Below are positions 8,524-16,951 of a stretch of DNA of 64,000 bases, piece after piece. The position numbers were made by a program, and so were the translations under genes. This DNA is from Lysobacter capsici. GTDB lineage: Bacteria > Pseudomonadota > Gammaproteobacteria > Xanthomonadales > Xanthomonadaceae. How positions within the stretch are numbered: position 1 is the first letter of the stretch; each line of letters starts with the position of its first letter. The notes below the pieces were generated by a model. The model had not been told where the DNA came from. It was given only the letters and a program-made list of their open reading frames with translations, and made no database searches. The stretch covers positions 6,014,001 to 6,078,000 of the forward strand of contig NZ_CP094357.1 in NCBI RefSeq assembly GCF_014779555.2, written 5' to 3'.

Positions 8524-9165
8524 TCAACTTTCAGGAATGGTGGCAGCGGCCAATGGCGCGAGCACCGTCCAGCCAAGATTCGCATAGAGGCTGCGACCGT
8601 CGTCGGTCGCGACCAGAAGCTGCGCAGTCGCAAGCGATTTTCTCGCCGCGCCCAGAGCGCTCATGACCGCGACGCCCAAGCCTTTGCGCCGATGCGGCTG
8701 CGCGGTCTCGATTCGATCGTAGATGAAGACATCCCTCGTTTCCGCCGCGCATCCGCTCGCGGCCACATCGCCATCGGGCGCGATGACGGTGGCGCGGGTG
8801 ACCGAACCGGCCTGATGCAACTCCATCGCATAGCCGCTCGGCAACGACGCCGCGACCAGGGTCGCCGCCGTCGCGACCATGAAATAGTTCGTGGGCTGAA
8901 TCTCCCAGCGAGCCGGCAATGCGCTTCGCAGTTCCTCGTCGGATCCGCACAGCTTCAGGTAATGCCGCGGCGCGGTGATGGCGTGGGCGATGTCGCGCAA
9001 GCTGTCGCATGGCTCGGGAAACACCCAGCGCTTCACTTCCTTCTCCGAATGGGTATCCACTCGGAAGCCGCCGCGATCGAGCACCGGCGGCGGGGAGTTC
9101 CGGGCGATGGAGTGGGCCGCCTGCCAGGCGAAGACGAGTTTAGGATCGACGCGGGACACAGTCAT
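8524..9165 (-). CDS. GNAT-family acetyltransferase
   Basis: A 213-residue cytosolic protein. The C-terminal half carries the GNAT acetyl-CoA-binding loop as 'QPHRRKGLGVAVMSAL' (Q/RxxGxG/A type), preceded by a strand with 'RDVFIYDRIET' and followed by the beta-5/alpha-4 segment 'ATDDGRSLYANLGW', a common GNAT ending. The N-terminal ~100 residues are less typical and probably form the acceptor-substrate pocket. The acceptor is unknown. The gene stands alone next to the low-GC patch that begins near 9240. Confidence 0.85.
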   Translation of the reverse strand: MTVSRVDPKLVFAWQAAHSIARNSPPPVLDRGGFRVDTHSEKEVKRWVFPEPCDSLRDIAHAITAPRHYLKLCGSDEELRSALPARWEIQPTNYFMVATAATLVAASLPSGYAMELHQAGSVTRATVIAPDGDVAASGCAAETRDVFIYDRIETAQPHRRKGLGVAVMSALGAARKSLATAQLLVATDDGRSLYANLGWTVLAPLAAATIPES

Positions 9166-9570
9166 GATGGATCGTATGGGTGCGCGGATGAACAGGATTC
9201 TGCAATGAGCGCAAGTCGCGTGTCATCTCGGCTTCTTGCCGCAGCACCTGCGTGACTCACGACTAAAGCATCGCCTTGTCTCAACAGCTGAGACGATAGC
9301 TTTGGTGAAAACTGGAAAAATGATCCAAGCAAATCATGCAGTACAAGTGTTCCGCATATCCGGGTTCATGGCTACTCCCGCCTCGTATGCAGACATCCCC
9401 ATCTACATCGAAAGATGTCCGTTTAGGATCGAGTGCAGCCGCTCACAATTACATGGGCTTCCGGAATAACGAAGTCCACTCCCGGCCAAAAACGAACACG
9501 CATTCGACACCAGAATTAAATCGCGCCGCGAGCCGCGTCGGTCCAAATTAATTGCTAGGTTCGTAGCCCA
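9166..9570. other. Intergenic, low-GC stretch
   Basis: From about 9240 the base composition drops well below the surrounding sequence, and it stays low through the next gene to about 10410. Two short frames can be read here on the plus strand, but neither has a ribosome binding site nor protein-like composition. No repeat or attachment-site signature could be seen by eye. The composition change suggests imported or decayed DNA. Confidence 0.5.
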
Positions 9571-10092
9571 CTACTCGGCCGGCCTCAACTGAATAGAAAC
9601 CTGCCATGTGGTTGATCCTGCTCGCCCCATAACCTCAGGCAGCGAGCTAATTAGCAGTTCCTTCGTATGCTTGTTGAACAGAGCGATCTTGTAGCGGTCG
9701 CCAAGCTGGGTAGAAGCGGATATTTCGTTCTCAGTAAAAGCAAAGAAGAAACCTGAAAATCCTGGCTTGACGCGCTTTTGGGTAGCAGTCTTGACCTCGA
9801 TGAATGTCATTTGCGGCAAGCGGTGGAATAAATCTTCCTCGCTATCAAACGAGATAGTTTGGCTTTCAGGAAGTGAAATGAAGTCGAACGCTGTTGCCTT
9901 GATTTCTATTCCTGTTCGCTTGAGCGCAGTGAGTAGGTTCCTACGTGCTTGACCCTTAGGCCGGGCAATCCAGTTAGGCGATGTCGAGCGCGCGGCCGAT
10001 TCTCCCTGCGATCCATTGCTACTTGAGAGGCGCGCGAGATGAGAGCGCTTTGCTTCAAGCAGGGCAGTGAGCGATGTCGTCACGGCAATCAC
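9571..10092 (-). CDS. Low-GC gene with a DUF3883/NO VEIN-like, nuclease-type C-terminal domain
   Basis: A 173-residue protein encoded in the low-GC patch. Residues 60-145 contain an Asp at 70 ('AFDFISL'), then 'FIEVKTAT' with E99 and K101, followed by 'GFFFAFTENEISASTQLGDRYKIALFN'. The D...ExK spacing and the following helix and strand resemble the DUF3883 / 'NO VEIN' C-terminal domain, a PD-(D/E)XK nuclease-like fold found in restriction and defence proteins. The first ~50 residues are low-complexity and Ser/Arg-rich. The start is a GTG without a visible ribosome binding site, so the true start, or intactness, is uncertain. The enzymatic role is inferred from fold motifs only. Confidence 0.6.
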   Translation of the reverse strand: MIAVTTSLTALLEAKRSHLARLSSSNGSQGESAARSTSPNWIARPKGQARRNLLTALKRTGIEIKATAFDFISLPESQTISFDSEEDLFHRLPQMTFIEVKTATQKRVKPGFSGFFFAFTENEISASTQLGDRYKIALFNKHTKELLISSLPEVMGRAGSTTWQVSIQLRPAE

Positions 10093-10413
10093 CTAACTAC
10101 GATTAAACCCCGAAGCAGGGGGAGCCCGAATTTTTGGCATGCTTGCGAAAGACAGTCAACCAAGCCTTTCCTACAGAAGATCCTAGACCCAGATCAATTC
10201 CGTCGGGCTGGAGTGAGGCGAGAATTGATACGTTATGCGGGAAATCCAATGCGGCAACTCGGAAATTTCGTAGTCATAAGCAACCGAAGGCCGCAGCTCC
10301 AACGCCAAAACTGTCCGCAGATGACAACAACTCAGCAGCCGCTATGGATCAAAAACGGCCATTCAATGCGACGATCAAGCTGCACGCGAAATCACATGAA
10401 CTCGAATGGCCGA
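10093..10413. other. Intergenic, low-GC stretch between nuclease-like gene and GNAT gene
   Basis: This 321 bp stretch continues the low-GC patch. Overlapping plus-strand frames of about 130-140 codons run through it, but their translations are Arg/Asn/Gln-rich, show no recognisable domain, and run antisense into the 3' end of the GNAT gene. I regard it as non-coding or as remains of imported DNA. Confidence 0.45.
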
Positions 10414-10869
10414 TCAGACACTACCCGCCAAGTCTGATTCGATATAACCGTTCGCAAGCGCCCACTGCGGATCGTCGTACTTCGCCATCGCGGTCGTCAT
10501 CGGCCGATAGCCCAGCCGCGCATAGAAATCCTGTTTCCCGGGCACCGACTGCAGCATGACGTTGCGCGCTCCCGATCCCGACGCGAGCGCCTCGACCATC
10601 ATTTTCCCCAGACCCTTGCCCTGGCAATCCGGGTCGACGACCACGTCGAAGATGATCGTCCAGCTGACCTTGTCGGTGAGCGCGCGCCCGGCGGCCACCA
10701 GGCGATCGCCGTCGTACGCGAACAACGCGATCTGGCTGTTGCGGAAGACCTGTTCGAGCGCGGCGGCGCTTCGTGCGCCGAGGGGCGCGCGGATAAACAG
10801 CTCTTCAAGGCAGGTCCAGTCGACCGACTCGATTGATTGGGAGATCGAAATAGCCAATAGCGGCTCCAT
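10414..10869 (-). CDS. GNAT-family acetyltransferase
   Basis: A 151-residue GNAT enzyme. It has 'DRLVAAGRAL', the beta-4 strand 'WTIIFDVVVDPDCQGKGLGKMMVEAL' with the acetyl-CoA-binding Q-G-K-G-L-G loop, and the C-terminal 'FYARLGYRPMTTAMAKY' typical of the small single-domain GNAT proteins near the aminoglycoside/arylalkylamine-type enzymes. I chose ATG 10869; an in-frame GTG at 10932 would add 21 residues without family resemblance. The acceptor is unknown. Composition returns to normal high GC here. Confidence 0.85.
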   Translation of the reverse strand: MEPLLAISISQSIESVDWTCLEELFIRAPLGARSAAALEQVFRNSQIALFAYDGDRLVAAGRALTDKVSWTIIFDVVVDPDCQGKGLGKMMVEALASGSGARNVMLQSVPGKQDFYARLGYRPMTTAMAKYDDPQWALANGYIESDLAGSV

Positions 10870-11171
10870 CACGGACGGAATCGGGTCGCCCCGCGGCGAG
10901 GCGGCGACGGTGATGCGTATTGTCGCAGACACGAATCACGCGATGCCGATTAATTCGCGCGTCGATCGGCGCCGGGCGCATGGGCGGCGAACGACGATCG
11001 TCGCGGCGGGTTTTGCCTGGATGACGAAATCGAATTCGAAACCTTGTCGGCTTTCGTGAGACCGGTCGCCTTTCGCGCGGCCTGCATGGTGCGCCGCGTA
11101 ATGCAAACGCGCGGTGGAAGCATCACCCTCGCTGGGTCGGCGACAAGTCGACGACATCGAAGGAGATAGGG

Positions 11172-11399
11172 ATGAACCACAAGAAGCTATGGCTGGCGGC
11201 GGCGCTCGGGTTCGTTGCCGTCGCGAGCGGACCGATATCCGCGAAAGGCGGCTATCTGCCGGCTCCTGGCGAAGTACGCACCTATTACCAGAACGGGGTC
11301 GAGGTCGGCCGGGCCGTCCATAACCAATGCACGGGCCAGATCAGCATCCAGGGCACGGTCACGCCCGATTACATCGGCTCGTTCACGGTCAGCTGTTGA
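11172..11399 (+). CDS. Small exported DUF6289-like protein
   Basis: A 75-residue protein with a clear Sec signal peptide (Lys-Lys, hydrophobic core, cleavage after 'PISA', residue ~24). The mature part is about 50 residues: 'RTYYQNGVEVGR', then a pair of Cys residues, one in 'NQCTGQ' and one as the very last residue, likely disulfide-bonded. The 'RTYY...VG...C.G' pattern matches the DUF6289 family of tiny secreted proteins common in Lysobacter-type genomes. The ribosome binding site is a strong AAGGAGA seven bases before the ATG. It is monocistronic and its function is not known. Confidence 0.82.
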   Translation: MNHKKLWLAAALGFVAVASGPISAKGGYLPAPGEVRTYYQNGVEVGRAVHNQCTGQISIQGTVTPDYIGSFTVSC

Positions 11400-11584
11400 T
11401 GCCGAAACGGCTTGGGTGAGGCCAGGCCCGCGGATCGGCCGCGCATATCGCTGTCGCCGTGCTCATTGCGCTGCTGCGCGCCGACAAGGGGGGCAGCAGC
11501 GCAACTTCGTCTAGATCGGATAGAACCGAAACTGCGCCATCGCATGTGTTCCCGCAGCGGACTCGACTTCGACTGCAGGCTTGG

Positions 11585-12532
11585 TTACCGATTCGATTTG
11601 TCCGTCGCCGCAGCGTCATCGAGCGCGTAGTCGACCAGATACAAGCCCATTTCGGCCGCGCCGTCGCGTCGGGTGGAAACGGTAAAGCGTCCGCGCGTGG
11701 ACCAATCCAGCATCGGCCCATAGGTATCGTGTTCGCGGTTGTTCACCGTGTCGGGCAAGCGCTCGCCGGCATCGTAACGGCCGTTGCGCACGTGGCTGAC
11801 GAACAGATCGGCGCGGTCCTTGCTGAAGTCCTTGGCGCGGCCGAACACCACGGTGGCGCCGTCGGCGAGAAAGGTCGCATCGAATTCGTGGCCCGCGGTA
11901 TTGAGCGATCCCGGCAGACGTTGCGCGGCGGCGAAGCCCGCATCGACGCGCCTGGCCACATACAGATCCTGGCCGCCGGCGCCGCCGACGCGATCGCTGG
12001 AAAACAGCAGCCGGGTCCCGTCAGGCGACAGCATCGGCGCGAACTCCTTGCCGGCGCTGTTGACCGCGGCGCCGAGGTGCTCGACCGCGCCGAACCCCTG
12101 CGCGGTGACCGCCACCCGGTACAGATCGTCGTCGCCCACGCCGCCGGGGCGATTGGAGCTGAAATACACGTACCGGCCGTCGGCCGAGAAAGCCGGATCG
12201 AAGTCGCGGTCGGGCGTGTTGAACGACACCGGCGTCGAGTCGGTCCAGCGCGCGCCCTCGCGTCGCGACATCCAGATGTCGTAGCTGCCCGCGCCGCCCG
12301 GCCGGTTGCGGCTGAACCATAGCGCGGTATTGCCGTCCGGACTCAGGGTCAGGCGGATCCGGGCGAACTGGGCCGGCGCGACGGTCGGCGCGAACGCGGT
12401 CGCCTCGCCCACGATCCGCAAACCGCCGGCATGCGGTCGCGCGCGGTCGGCCGCCGCGCAGTCCCAGATCGAAGTCGTCGCCATCAACGCGATGACGAAT
12501 GCGCAACACCGCGGCAAGTACGAACCTGGCAT
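11585..12532 (-). CDS. Exported PD40/TolB-like beta-propeller protein
   Basis: A 315-residue protein with an N-terminal signal peptide ending near 'DCAAADRA'. It then has at least five repeats of the PD40 (WD40-like TolB) type: 'LSPDGNTALWFSRNRPGGAG', 'FSADGRYVYFSSNRPGGVG', 'LSPDGTRLLFSSDRVGGAG', 'FLADGATVVFGRAKDF' and a final 'DWSTRGRFTVSTRRDG'. Each repeat carries 'DLY/DIW' strands, so the whole is a periplasmic propeller. The family includes TolB-like scaffolds and sugar- or peptide-binding proteins; there is no enzymatic signature. It may be co-transcribed with the upstream DUF1579-like gene on the same strand, 10 bp away. Confidence 0.85.
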   Translation of the reverse strand: MPGSYLPRCCAFVIALMATTSIWDCAAADRARPHAGGLRIVGEATAFAPTVAPAQFARIRLTLSPDGNTALWFSRNRPGGAGSYDIWMSRREGARWTDSTPVSFNTPDRDFDPAFSADGRYVYFSSNRPGGVGDDDLYRVAVTAQGFGAVEHLGAAVNSAGKEFAPMLSPDGTRLLFSSDRVGGAGGQDLYVARRVDAGFAAAQRLPGSLNTAGHEFDATFLADGATVVFGRAKDFSKDRADLFVSHVRNGRYDAGERLPDTVNNREHDTYGPMLDWSTRGRFTVSTRRDGAAEMGLYLVDYALDDAAATDKSNR

Positions 12533-12542
12533 GGCCGGTCTC

Positions 12543-13619
12543 CTAATCGATACGCTGGAAGGTGCTGATCCAATTGGTTTCCCAGGTGGCGCCGCCGTCC
12601 GCGGACGCCGCCTGTTCCCATCGCGCCGAACGTGCGGTGATCTGCGACCACACCACGCGAGTGAGGATGGCCTTGCCGTCGTGCGTGTCCTCGCCCTGCA
12701 GCGTGCCGACGCCGTCGACGAAGCGCCCGCGCAGCGGCGCGCCGATGCGCGTGGGATCGCGGCCGTCGAGCCACCAGCTCAGCCATTGCCGGCGGTCGGG
12801 ATCGTACTGACGCAGGCCGATGCCGCGCACCTCGCCACCCGGAAAGCGCATCAGGTTGTCGCCGACATTGCCGTGACCGCCCAGCACCGGCCAGTTCACC
12901 AAGGTGCCGTCGAAAACATCCCACTCGTCGCTGCCCGTCAGGCGCTGGCGCAGCCGACGATGCTGCACCTGCCAGCGGCCGACCAGAAACGCCCAGTCGT
13001 CCGGCGCATCCGTCAGCGGCGGCAGCGGTTTGGGAACAGCATCCGTGCGGGTGAACCAGTTGCGCCAATTGACTTCCCAGGTGGCGCCGTCGTCCGCGGA
13101 AAAGGCCTGCTCCCACCACGGACGCCGGCCGTGGATCGCGCGCCAGGTGAAGCGCATGACGATCGGCTTGCCGCGCAGCGTGTCGCGGCCGAAAAAGCGG
13201 CCGCTGTCGCCGTCGAACTTGCCGCGCACCGGCGGATCGATGTGGCCGGGCCTGCGTCCGTCGAGCCACCAGATCGCCCAGCTGTCGCTGACCGCATCGA
13301 AGGCGCGGATGCCCAGGCCGCGGTAGGGATCGCCGGGCAGGTCGACGAGGTTGTCGTCGATGGTGCCCAGCCCGCCCAAGGTCGACCAGACCGCGCTCTT
13401 GCCGCCGAAGTCCTGCCAGTCGTCGCTGCCGACCAGGCGCTCGCGCAGGCGGCGGTGGCGCACGTCCCAACTGCCGATCAGCCAGTCCCAATCGTGCGCG
13501 CGTCCTTTGGACCGGTGCGACGGTTCGGTCGGGGTTCGCGCCAGCGCGGCCGACAGCGGCAGCGCGGCGGCCGCCGCCGCGCTCCATACGTACCAGCGCA
13601 GGAAATCACGTCTGAGCAT
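12543..13619 (-). CDS. Exported protein made of two DUF1579-like domains in tandem
   Basis: A 358-residue protein with a twin-arginine-like start ('RRDFLRW') and a hydrophobic segment to about residue 28. The rest is an internal duplication. Residues ~43-195 and ~209-358 align almost throughout, sharing 'DW.FL.G.W.V.HRRLR.RL.GSD.W', 'LGG.G...DNL...PGG', 'SWWLDGR.P..I' and a final 'SADGGATWE.NW'-type ending. The domain resembles the lipocalin-like DUF1579 family of small-molecule binding proteins. No catalytic motif is seen. It lies 10 bp upstream of the PD40 gene in the same orientation and is divergent from a LysR gene, which may control it. Confidence 0.78.
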   Translation of the reverse strand: MLRRDFLRWYVWSAAAAAALPLSAALARTPTEPSHRSKGRAHDWDWLIGSWDVRHRRLRERLVGSDDWQDFGGKSAVWSTLGGLGTIDDNLVDLPGDPYRGLGIRAFDAVSDSWAIWWLDGRRPGHIDPPVRGKFDGDSGRFFGRDTLRGKPIVMRFTWRAIHGRRPWWEQAFSADDGATWEVNWRNWFTRTDAVPKPLPPLTDAPDDWAFLVGRWQVQHRRLRQRLTGSDEWDVFDGTLVNWPVLGGHGNVGDNLMRFPGGEVRGIGLRQYDPDRRQWLSWWLDGRDPTRIGAPLRGRFVDGVGTLQGEDTHDGKAILTRVVWSQITARSARWEQAASADGGATWETNWISTFQRID

Positions 13620-13709
13620 GCTCGCAGTTCCGATGGGCGGTAGCCGATGGTTGCAAACCGCCGCGCCGGTTGACCATCCGATTACGAGCCCGCAGGCTAA
13701 GCCACGCTT

Positions 13710-14639
13710 ATGGTCGACACCCCTCGCATGCCGTCCCTGATCGCGATCCGCGCCTTCGAGGCGGCGGCGCGCCTGGGCAGTTTCGCTCAGGCCGCGCAGG
13801 AGCTCGACACCAGCGCCGCGTCGGTCAGCTATCACGTGCGCCGGCTCGAGGATCAGGTCGGCGTCCGGCTGTTCGTGCGTCACCCGCAGCGGGTGACCTT
13901 GACCGCGCCGGGCGAGGTCATGGCCGCGGAGGCGACCAAGGCCTTCGCCGCCTTGCGCGCGAGCTTCATCCGCGCGGTCGAGACCGATCGCTCGCAACTG
14001 AGCCTGACCGCGCTGCCGAGCTTCGGCACCAGCTGGCTGACGCCGCGGCTGGGTCGGTTCCGCGCGCGCCATCCGGACATCTCGCTGGAGCTGGACCTGT
14101 CGGCCGAAGCGCAGGACCTCAGCGCGGGCAAGTTCGACGCCGCCATCCGCAACGGTCACGGCCAATGGGCCGGACTGCACACCACCGAACTGTTTCCGAG
14201 CGTGTTCATGCCGCTGTGCGCGCCGGCCTTGCGCGCGGCCGCGGCCGCCATCGCCGATCCGCGCGAACCCGTGCGCGTGCCGCTGCTCGGCCGCTCCGAT
14301 TGGTGGCAGCTGTGGTATCAGGCGCGCGGCTTCGCCGACGTCGATCTGCGCGGCCGGTTCGGCACCCATCTTTCCGCCGAATATCTCGACATCGCCGCCG
14401 CCATCGCCGGCCACGGCATCGCGATCGGCTCGCCGATCCTGTTCCATCACGCGCTGCAATCCGGCGAACTGGTCCCCGCCCACGACTTCGTCGCCCGCGA
14501 CGGCCGTGCGTTCTGGTTCACCTGCCCGGCCGGGCGCCAGCACAGCGCGAAGATCGTCAAGTTCCGCGAGTGGGTCGGGGATGAAGCGTCCGCGGCGCGA
14601 CATGCCGCGCGGCATTTCCTGGCGCCCTTGCATCGGTGA
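13710..14639 (+). CDS. LysR-family transcriptional regulator (GcvA-like)
   Basis: A 309-residue regulator with an N-terminal winged helix ('SLIAIRAFEAAARLGSFAQAAQELDTSAASVSYHVRRLEDQVG' region, residues 7-50) and a substrate-binding domain with the GcvA-type 'TALPSFGTSWLTPRLGRFRARHPDI'. The gene is divergent from the duplicated DUF1579-like gene, 90 bp away, the usual geometry for a LysR regulator and its target. Two in-frame starts exist (ATG 13710 and 13728); I took the first. The inducer is unknown. Confidence 0.92.
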   Translation: MVDTPRMPSLIAIRAFEAAARLGSFAQAAQELDTSAASVSYHVRRLEDQVGVRLFVRHPQRVTLTAPGEVMAAEATKAFAALRASFIRAVETDRSQLSLTALPSFGTSWLTPRLGRFRARHPDISLELDLSAEAQDLSAGKFDAAIRNGHGQWAGLHTTELFPSVFMPLCAPALRAAAAAIADPREPVRVPLLGRSDWWQLWYQARGFADVDLRGRFGTHLSAEYLDIAAAIAGHGIAIGSPILFHHALQSGELVPAHDFVARDGRAFWFTCPAGRQHSAKIVKFREWVGDEASAARHAARHFLAPLHR

Positions 14640-14666
14640 TGCGCGCTAGGCGCTGCACCGGCCGGC

Positions 14667-15710
14667 TCAGTACCGATGCCGGCGCAGGAAGTCGCGCATC
14701 AGCCGGGCGATCTCGACGTAATGGGTTTCGGCGGCGAAATGGCCGGCGTCGAGAAAGTTGATCTCGGCGTCGGGCAGGTCGCGTTTGAAGGCTTGCGCGC
14801 CCGGCGGAATGAAGAACACATCGTGCTTGCCCCACACCGCCAGCAACGGCGGACGATACTCGCGGAAATAGTTCTGGAACGCGGGATACAGCGCGACGTT
14901 GCTGCGGTAGCTGAGGATCAGGTCGAGCTGGATCTCTTGGGCTTCAGGGCGGCGCATATGGAAGCTGTCGAGCTGATAGCCGTCCGGCGAGAGCCGATGC
15001 GCCGGCGCGCCATGCGCATGCTGGAAACGGATCGCCTCATCGGTCAACGCGGCCCGGCAGGCGTCGCGATTGTGCGCGCTGGGATCGCGCCAGTAGGCCT
15101 GCCACGGCTCCCATTCCTGGCTCAGCCCCTCGATGTAGGCATTGCCGTTCTGGCTGACGATCGCGGCGATGCGCTCGGGGTGTTTCATCGCCAGGCGAAA
15201 ACCGATCGGCGCACCGTAGTCGAAGACGTACAGCGCATAGCGGGTGAGTTCGAGCGCATCGACGAACCCCGCCATCACCTGCGCCAGGCGATCGAAGCTG
15301 TACTCGAACGACGCGCGCGGCGGCGCCAGCGTGTTGCCGAAACCCGGCAGGTCCGGCGCGATCACCCGGTAGCGCTGCGCGAGCAAGGGGATCAGGTCGC
15401 GGAACATGTGGCTGGCGCTCGGAAACCCGTGCAGCAACAGCAGCACTGGCGCATCGGACGGCCCCGACTCGCGATAGAAAACGCTCACCTCGCCGACTTG
15501 CTGCGTGGCATAGCGAACCGATGCGGTCGCGGTGCTCGCTTCCAATGCCGATGGGTTGTTAGTCGTCGGCTTGCGCCCGTCGCCGTTGGCCCAGGCCGCG
15601 CCGCTGATCGCGCCCAGGCCGATCGCGGTGACGAGACTGCGTCGGCCTTGATCCAACGCGCTCTTGTCCAGCCCGCCCTTATTCAACTCGTTCCGATCGA
15701 ACCCGTTCAT
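14667..15710 (-). CDS. Exported alpha/beta hydrolase of the epoxide hydrolase / haloalkane dehalogenase type
   Basis: A 347-residue protein. The N-terminus has a twin-arginine motif ('GRRSLVTAIGLGAISG', residues 22-37), so folded export by Tat is likely. The hydrolase core shows the oxyanion 'LLHGFPSASHMFRDLIP', 'VIAPDLPGFG', and a nucleophile elbow 'YVFDYGAPIG' in which Asp164, not Ser, occupies the nucleophile position. The catalytic His is in 'DAGHFAAET' near the end. An Asp nucleophile points to epoxide hydrolases or haloalkane dehalogenases. The start ATG 15710 has a GGAG eight bases upstream; ATG 15740 lacks one. It is divergent from a LysR gene, its likely regulator. Confidence 0.88.
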   Translation of the reverse strand: MNGFDRNELNKGGLDKSALDQGRRSLVTAIGLGAISGAAWANGDGRKPTTNNPSALEASTATASVRYATQQVGEVSVFYRESGPSDAPVLLLLHGFPSASHMFRDLIPLLAQRYRVIAPDLPGFGNTLAPPRASFEYSFDRLAQVMAGFVDALELTRYALYVFDYGAPIGFRLAMKHPERIAAIVSQNGNAYIEGLSQEWEPWQAYWRDPSAHNRDACRAALTDEAIRFQHAHGAPAHRLSPDGYQLDSFHMRRPEAQEIQLDLILSYRSNVALYPAFQNYFREYRPPLLAVWGKHDVFFIPPGAQAFKRDLPDAEINFLDAGHFAAETHYVEIARLMRDFLRRHRY

Positions 15711-15807
15711 CGCCAGTGTCTCCAACGCCGCTGCGTCCATCGACGCGTCGAGCGGGAGTCTAGGCAGTTTCAATAGCGGTAATAAGCCGGTACCGTGGAA
15801 ATCCAAT

Positions 15808-15824
15808 ATTTCAGATGATGAAAT
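15808..15824. promoter_or_regulatory. LysR-type dyad (T-N11-A) between hydrolase and LysR genes
   Basis: ATTTCA-GATGA-TGAAAT is a perfect dyad with six-base arms and contains the T-N11-A core of LysR-type boxes. It sits one base upstream of the LysR start codon and about 100 bp upstream of the divergent hydrolase gene. Such a position suits autorepression of the regulator together with control of the hydrolase. Confidence 0.6.
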
Positions 15825-15825
15825 C

Positions 15826-16761
15826 ATGGACCGGCTCGACGCGATGCTGATTTTCCTGTCCGTGGTGGACAAGGGTTCGCTGGTCGCGGCCTCGCGCGCG
15901 CTGGGGCGATCGCCCGCGACCGTGACCCGCGCGGTGACCCTGCTCGAACAACGCTCGGGCGAGCGGCTACTGCACCGCAGCGCGCGCCGCCTGCGGCTCA
16001 CCGACAGCGGCGAACGCCATGCCGCCGTGTACCGCTCGGTGCTGGCCGAATTGTCGGAGGTCGAGGACGCGGACAAGCGCGGGATCAAGAACGACAGCGC
16101 GCTGAGCGGAAGTTTCGCCATCACCGCGCCGGACTTGTTCGGCCGGCTCAAGCTGTTGCCGGTGGTCGAGGACTTCCTCGCCGAACATCCGCTGGTGCGC
16201 GCGCGGGTGCTGCTGTTGAACCGGATCGTGAATCTGGTCGACGAAGGCGTCGACATGGCCGTGCGCCTGGCGCCCCTGCCCGACTCGGGCATCGTCGCGG
16301 TCCGGCTCGGCGAGGTCAGGCGCCTGGTGTGCGCGTCGCCCGGCTACATCGCGCGTTGCGGCGCGCCGCGGGCACCGGCCGAGCTTCGCGCGCACGCCTG
16401 CCTCGGCGAGGACGAGGCGAAGGAGCGCGAGCTGTGGCAGTTCGTCGATCGCAGCTCGCCGCGCCAGCGCGCGATATCGGTCGCGGTGCAGCCGCGCATC
16501 GCCCTCAACGGCGCGGTGGCGGCGATCGACGCGGCGATCCGCGGCAACGGTATTTGCCGAGCGCGTTGCTATCAGGTCATCGAACACCTCGCCGCCGGCC
16601 GGCTGGTGCGGGTGCTGCCCGCGTTCGAACCCGAACCGGTGCCGGTGAACCTGCTGTTCCATCGCGTGCCGCGCCGCAATCGGGTGTTGCGGGCCTTCAT
16701 CGATTACGCGACGCCGCGCCTGCGCGCGGAACTGACGGCGATCGCCGCGGCGATGGTGTAG
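15826..16761 (+). CDS. LysR-family transcriptional regulator
   Basis: A 311-residue LysR regulator. The helix-turn-helix is at residues 5-50 ('FLSVVDKGSLVAASRALGRSPATVTRAVTLLEQRSG'), followed by a linker helix and a type 2 periplasmic-binding-protein-like effector domain ('GSFAITAPDLFGRLKLLPVVEDFLAEHP'). The sequence is of the group that regulates divergent oxidoreductases and hydrolases (the 'AVRLAPLPDSGIVAVRLG' segment is typical). ATG 15826 was chosen because it places the helix-turn-helix at the usual distance from the N-terminus. It is divergent from the Asp-nucleophile hydrolase, with the dyad at 15808-15824 between them. Confidence 0.92.
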   Translation: MDRLDAMLIFLSVVDKGSLVAASRALGRSPATVTRAVTLLEQRSGERLLHRSARRLRLTDSGERHAAVYRSVLAELSEVEDADKRGIKNDSALSGSFAITAPDLFGRLKLLPVVEDFLAEHPLVRARVLLLNRIVNLVDEGVDMAVRLAPLPDSGIVAVRLGEVRRLVCASPGYIARCGAPRAPAELRAHACLGEDEAKERELWQFVDRSSPRQRAISVAVQPRIALNGAVAAIDAAIRGNGICRARCYQVIEHLAAGRLVRVLPAFEPEPVPVNLLFHRVPRRNRVLRAFIDYATPRLRAELTAIAAAMV

Positions 16762-16832
16762 GCGATGGCTCGACTTCGACGAAAACGATCCAGACGCGTG
16801 TGCCGCGCGCCCTGCCCCGGCCGGCCTGCGTT

Positions 16833-16860
16833 TTGAGAACCCCCGGCGGCGGCCTATAAT
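16833..16860 (+). promoter_or_regulatory. Sigma-70-type promoter upstream of the TonB-dependent receptor
   Basis: TTGAGA at 16833-16838 and a perfect TATAAT at 16855-16860 are separated by 16 bp, about 90 bp upstream of the receptor start. No convincing 19 bp Fur box was visible by eye around it, although the receptor is of a siderophore class. Confidence 0.55.
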
Positions 16861-16951
16861 CGCCGCTCGCCGCGGGCTGCACGCCGCGCGACCACCACCG
16901 CACCCTCAAGCCGACGCCAGAGGAATTCACCCCTTTCTGGAAGCGCTTGTC

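Noticed and set aside
10039-10559. Two overlapping plus-strand frames of 132 and 141 codons in the low-GC patch
   Set aside because: They run antisense into both flanking genes, have Arg/Gln-rich scrambled composition and no start signal.
12306-13643. A 445-codon plus-strand frame opposite the PD40 and DUF1579-like genes
   Set aside because: It is a shadow of high-GC codon usage; the minus-strand genes have signal peptides and recognisable repeats, and this frame has no domain.
16762-16951. Fur box before the siderophore receptor
   Set aside because: No 19 bp inverted repeat resembling GATAATGATAATCATTATC could be seen; only the sigma-70 promoter is clear.
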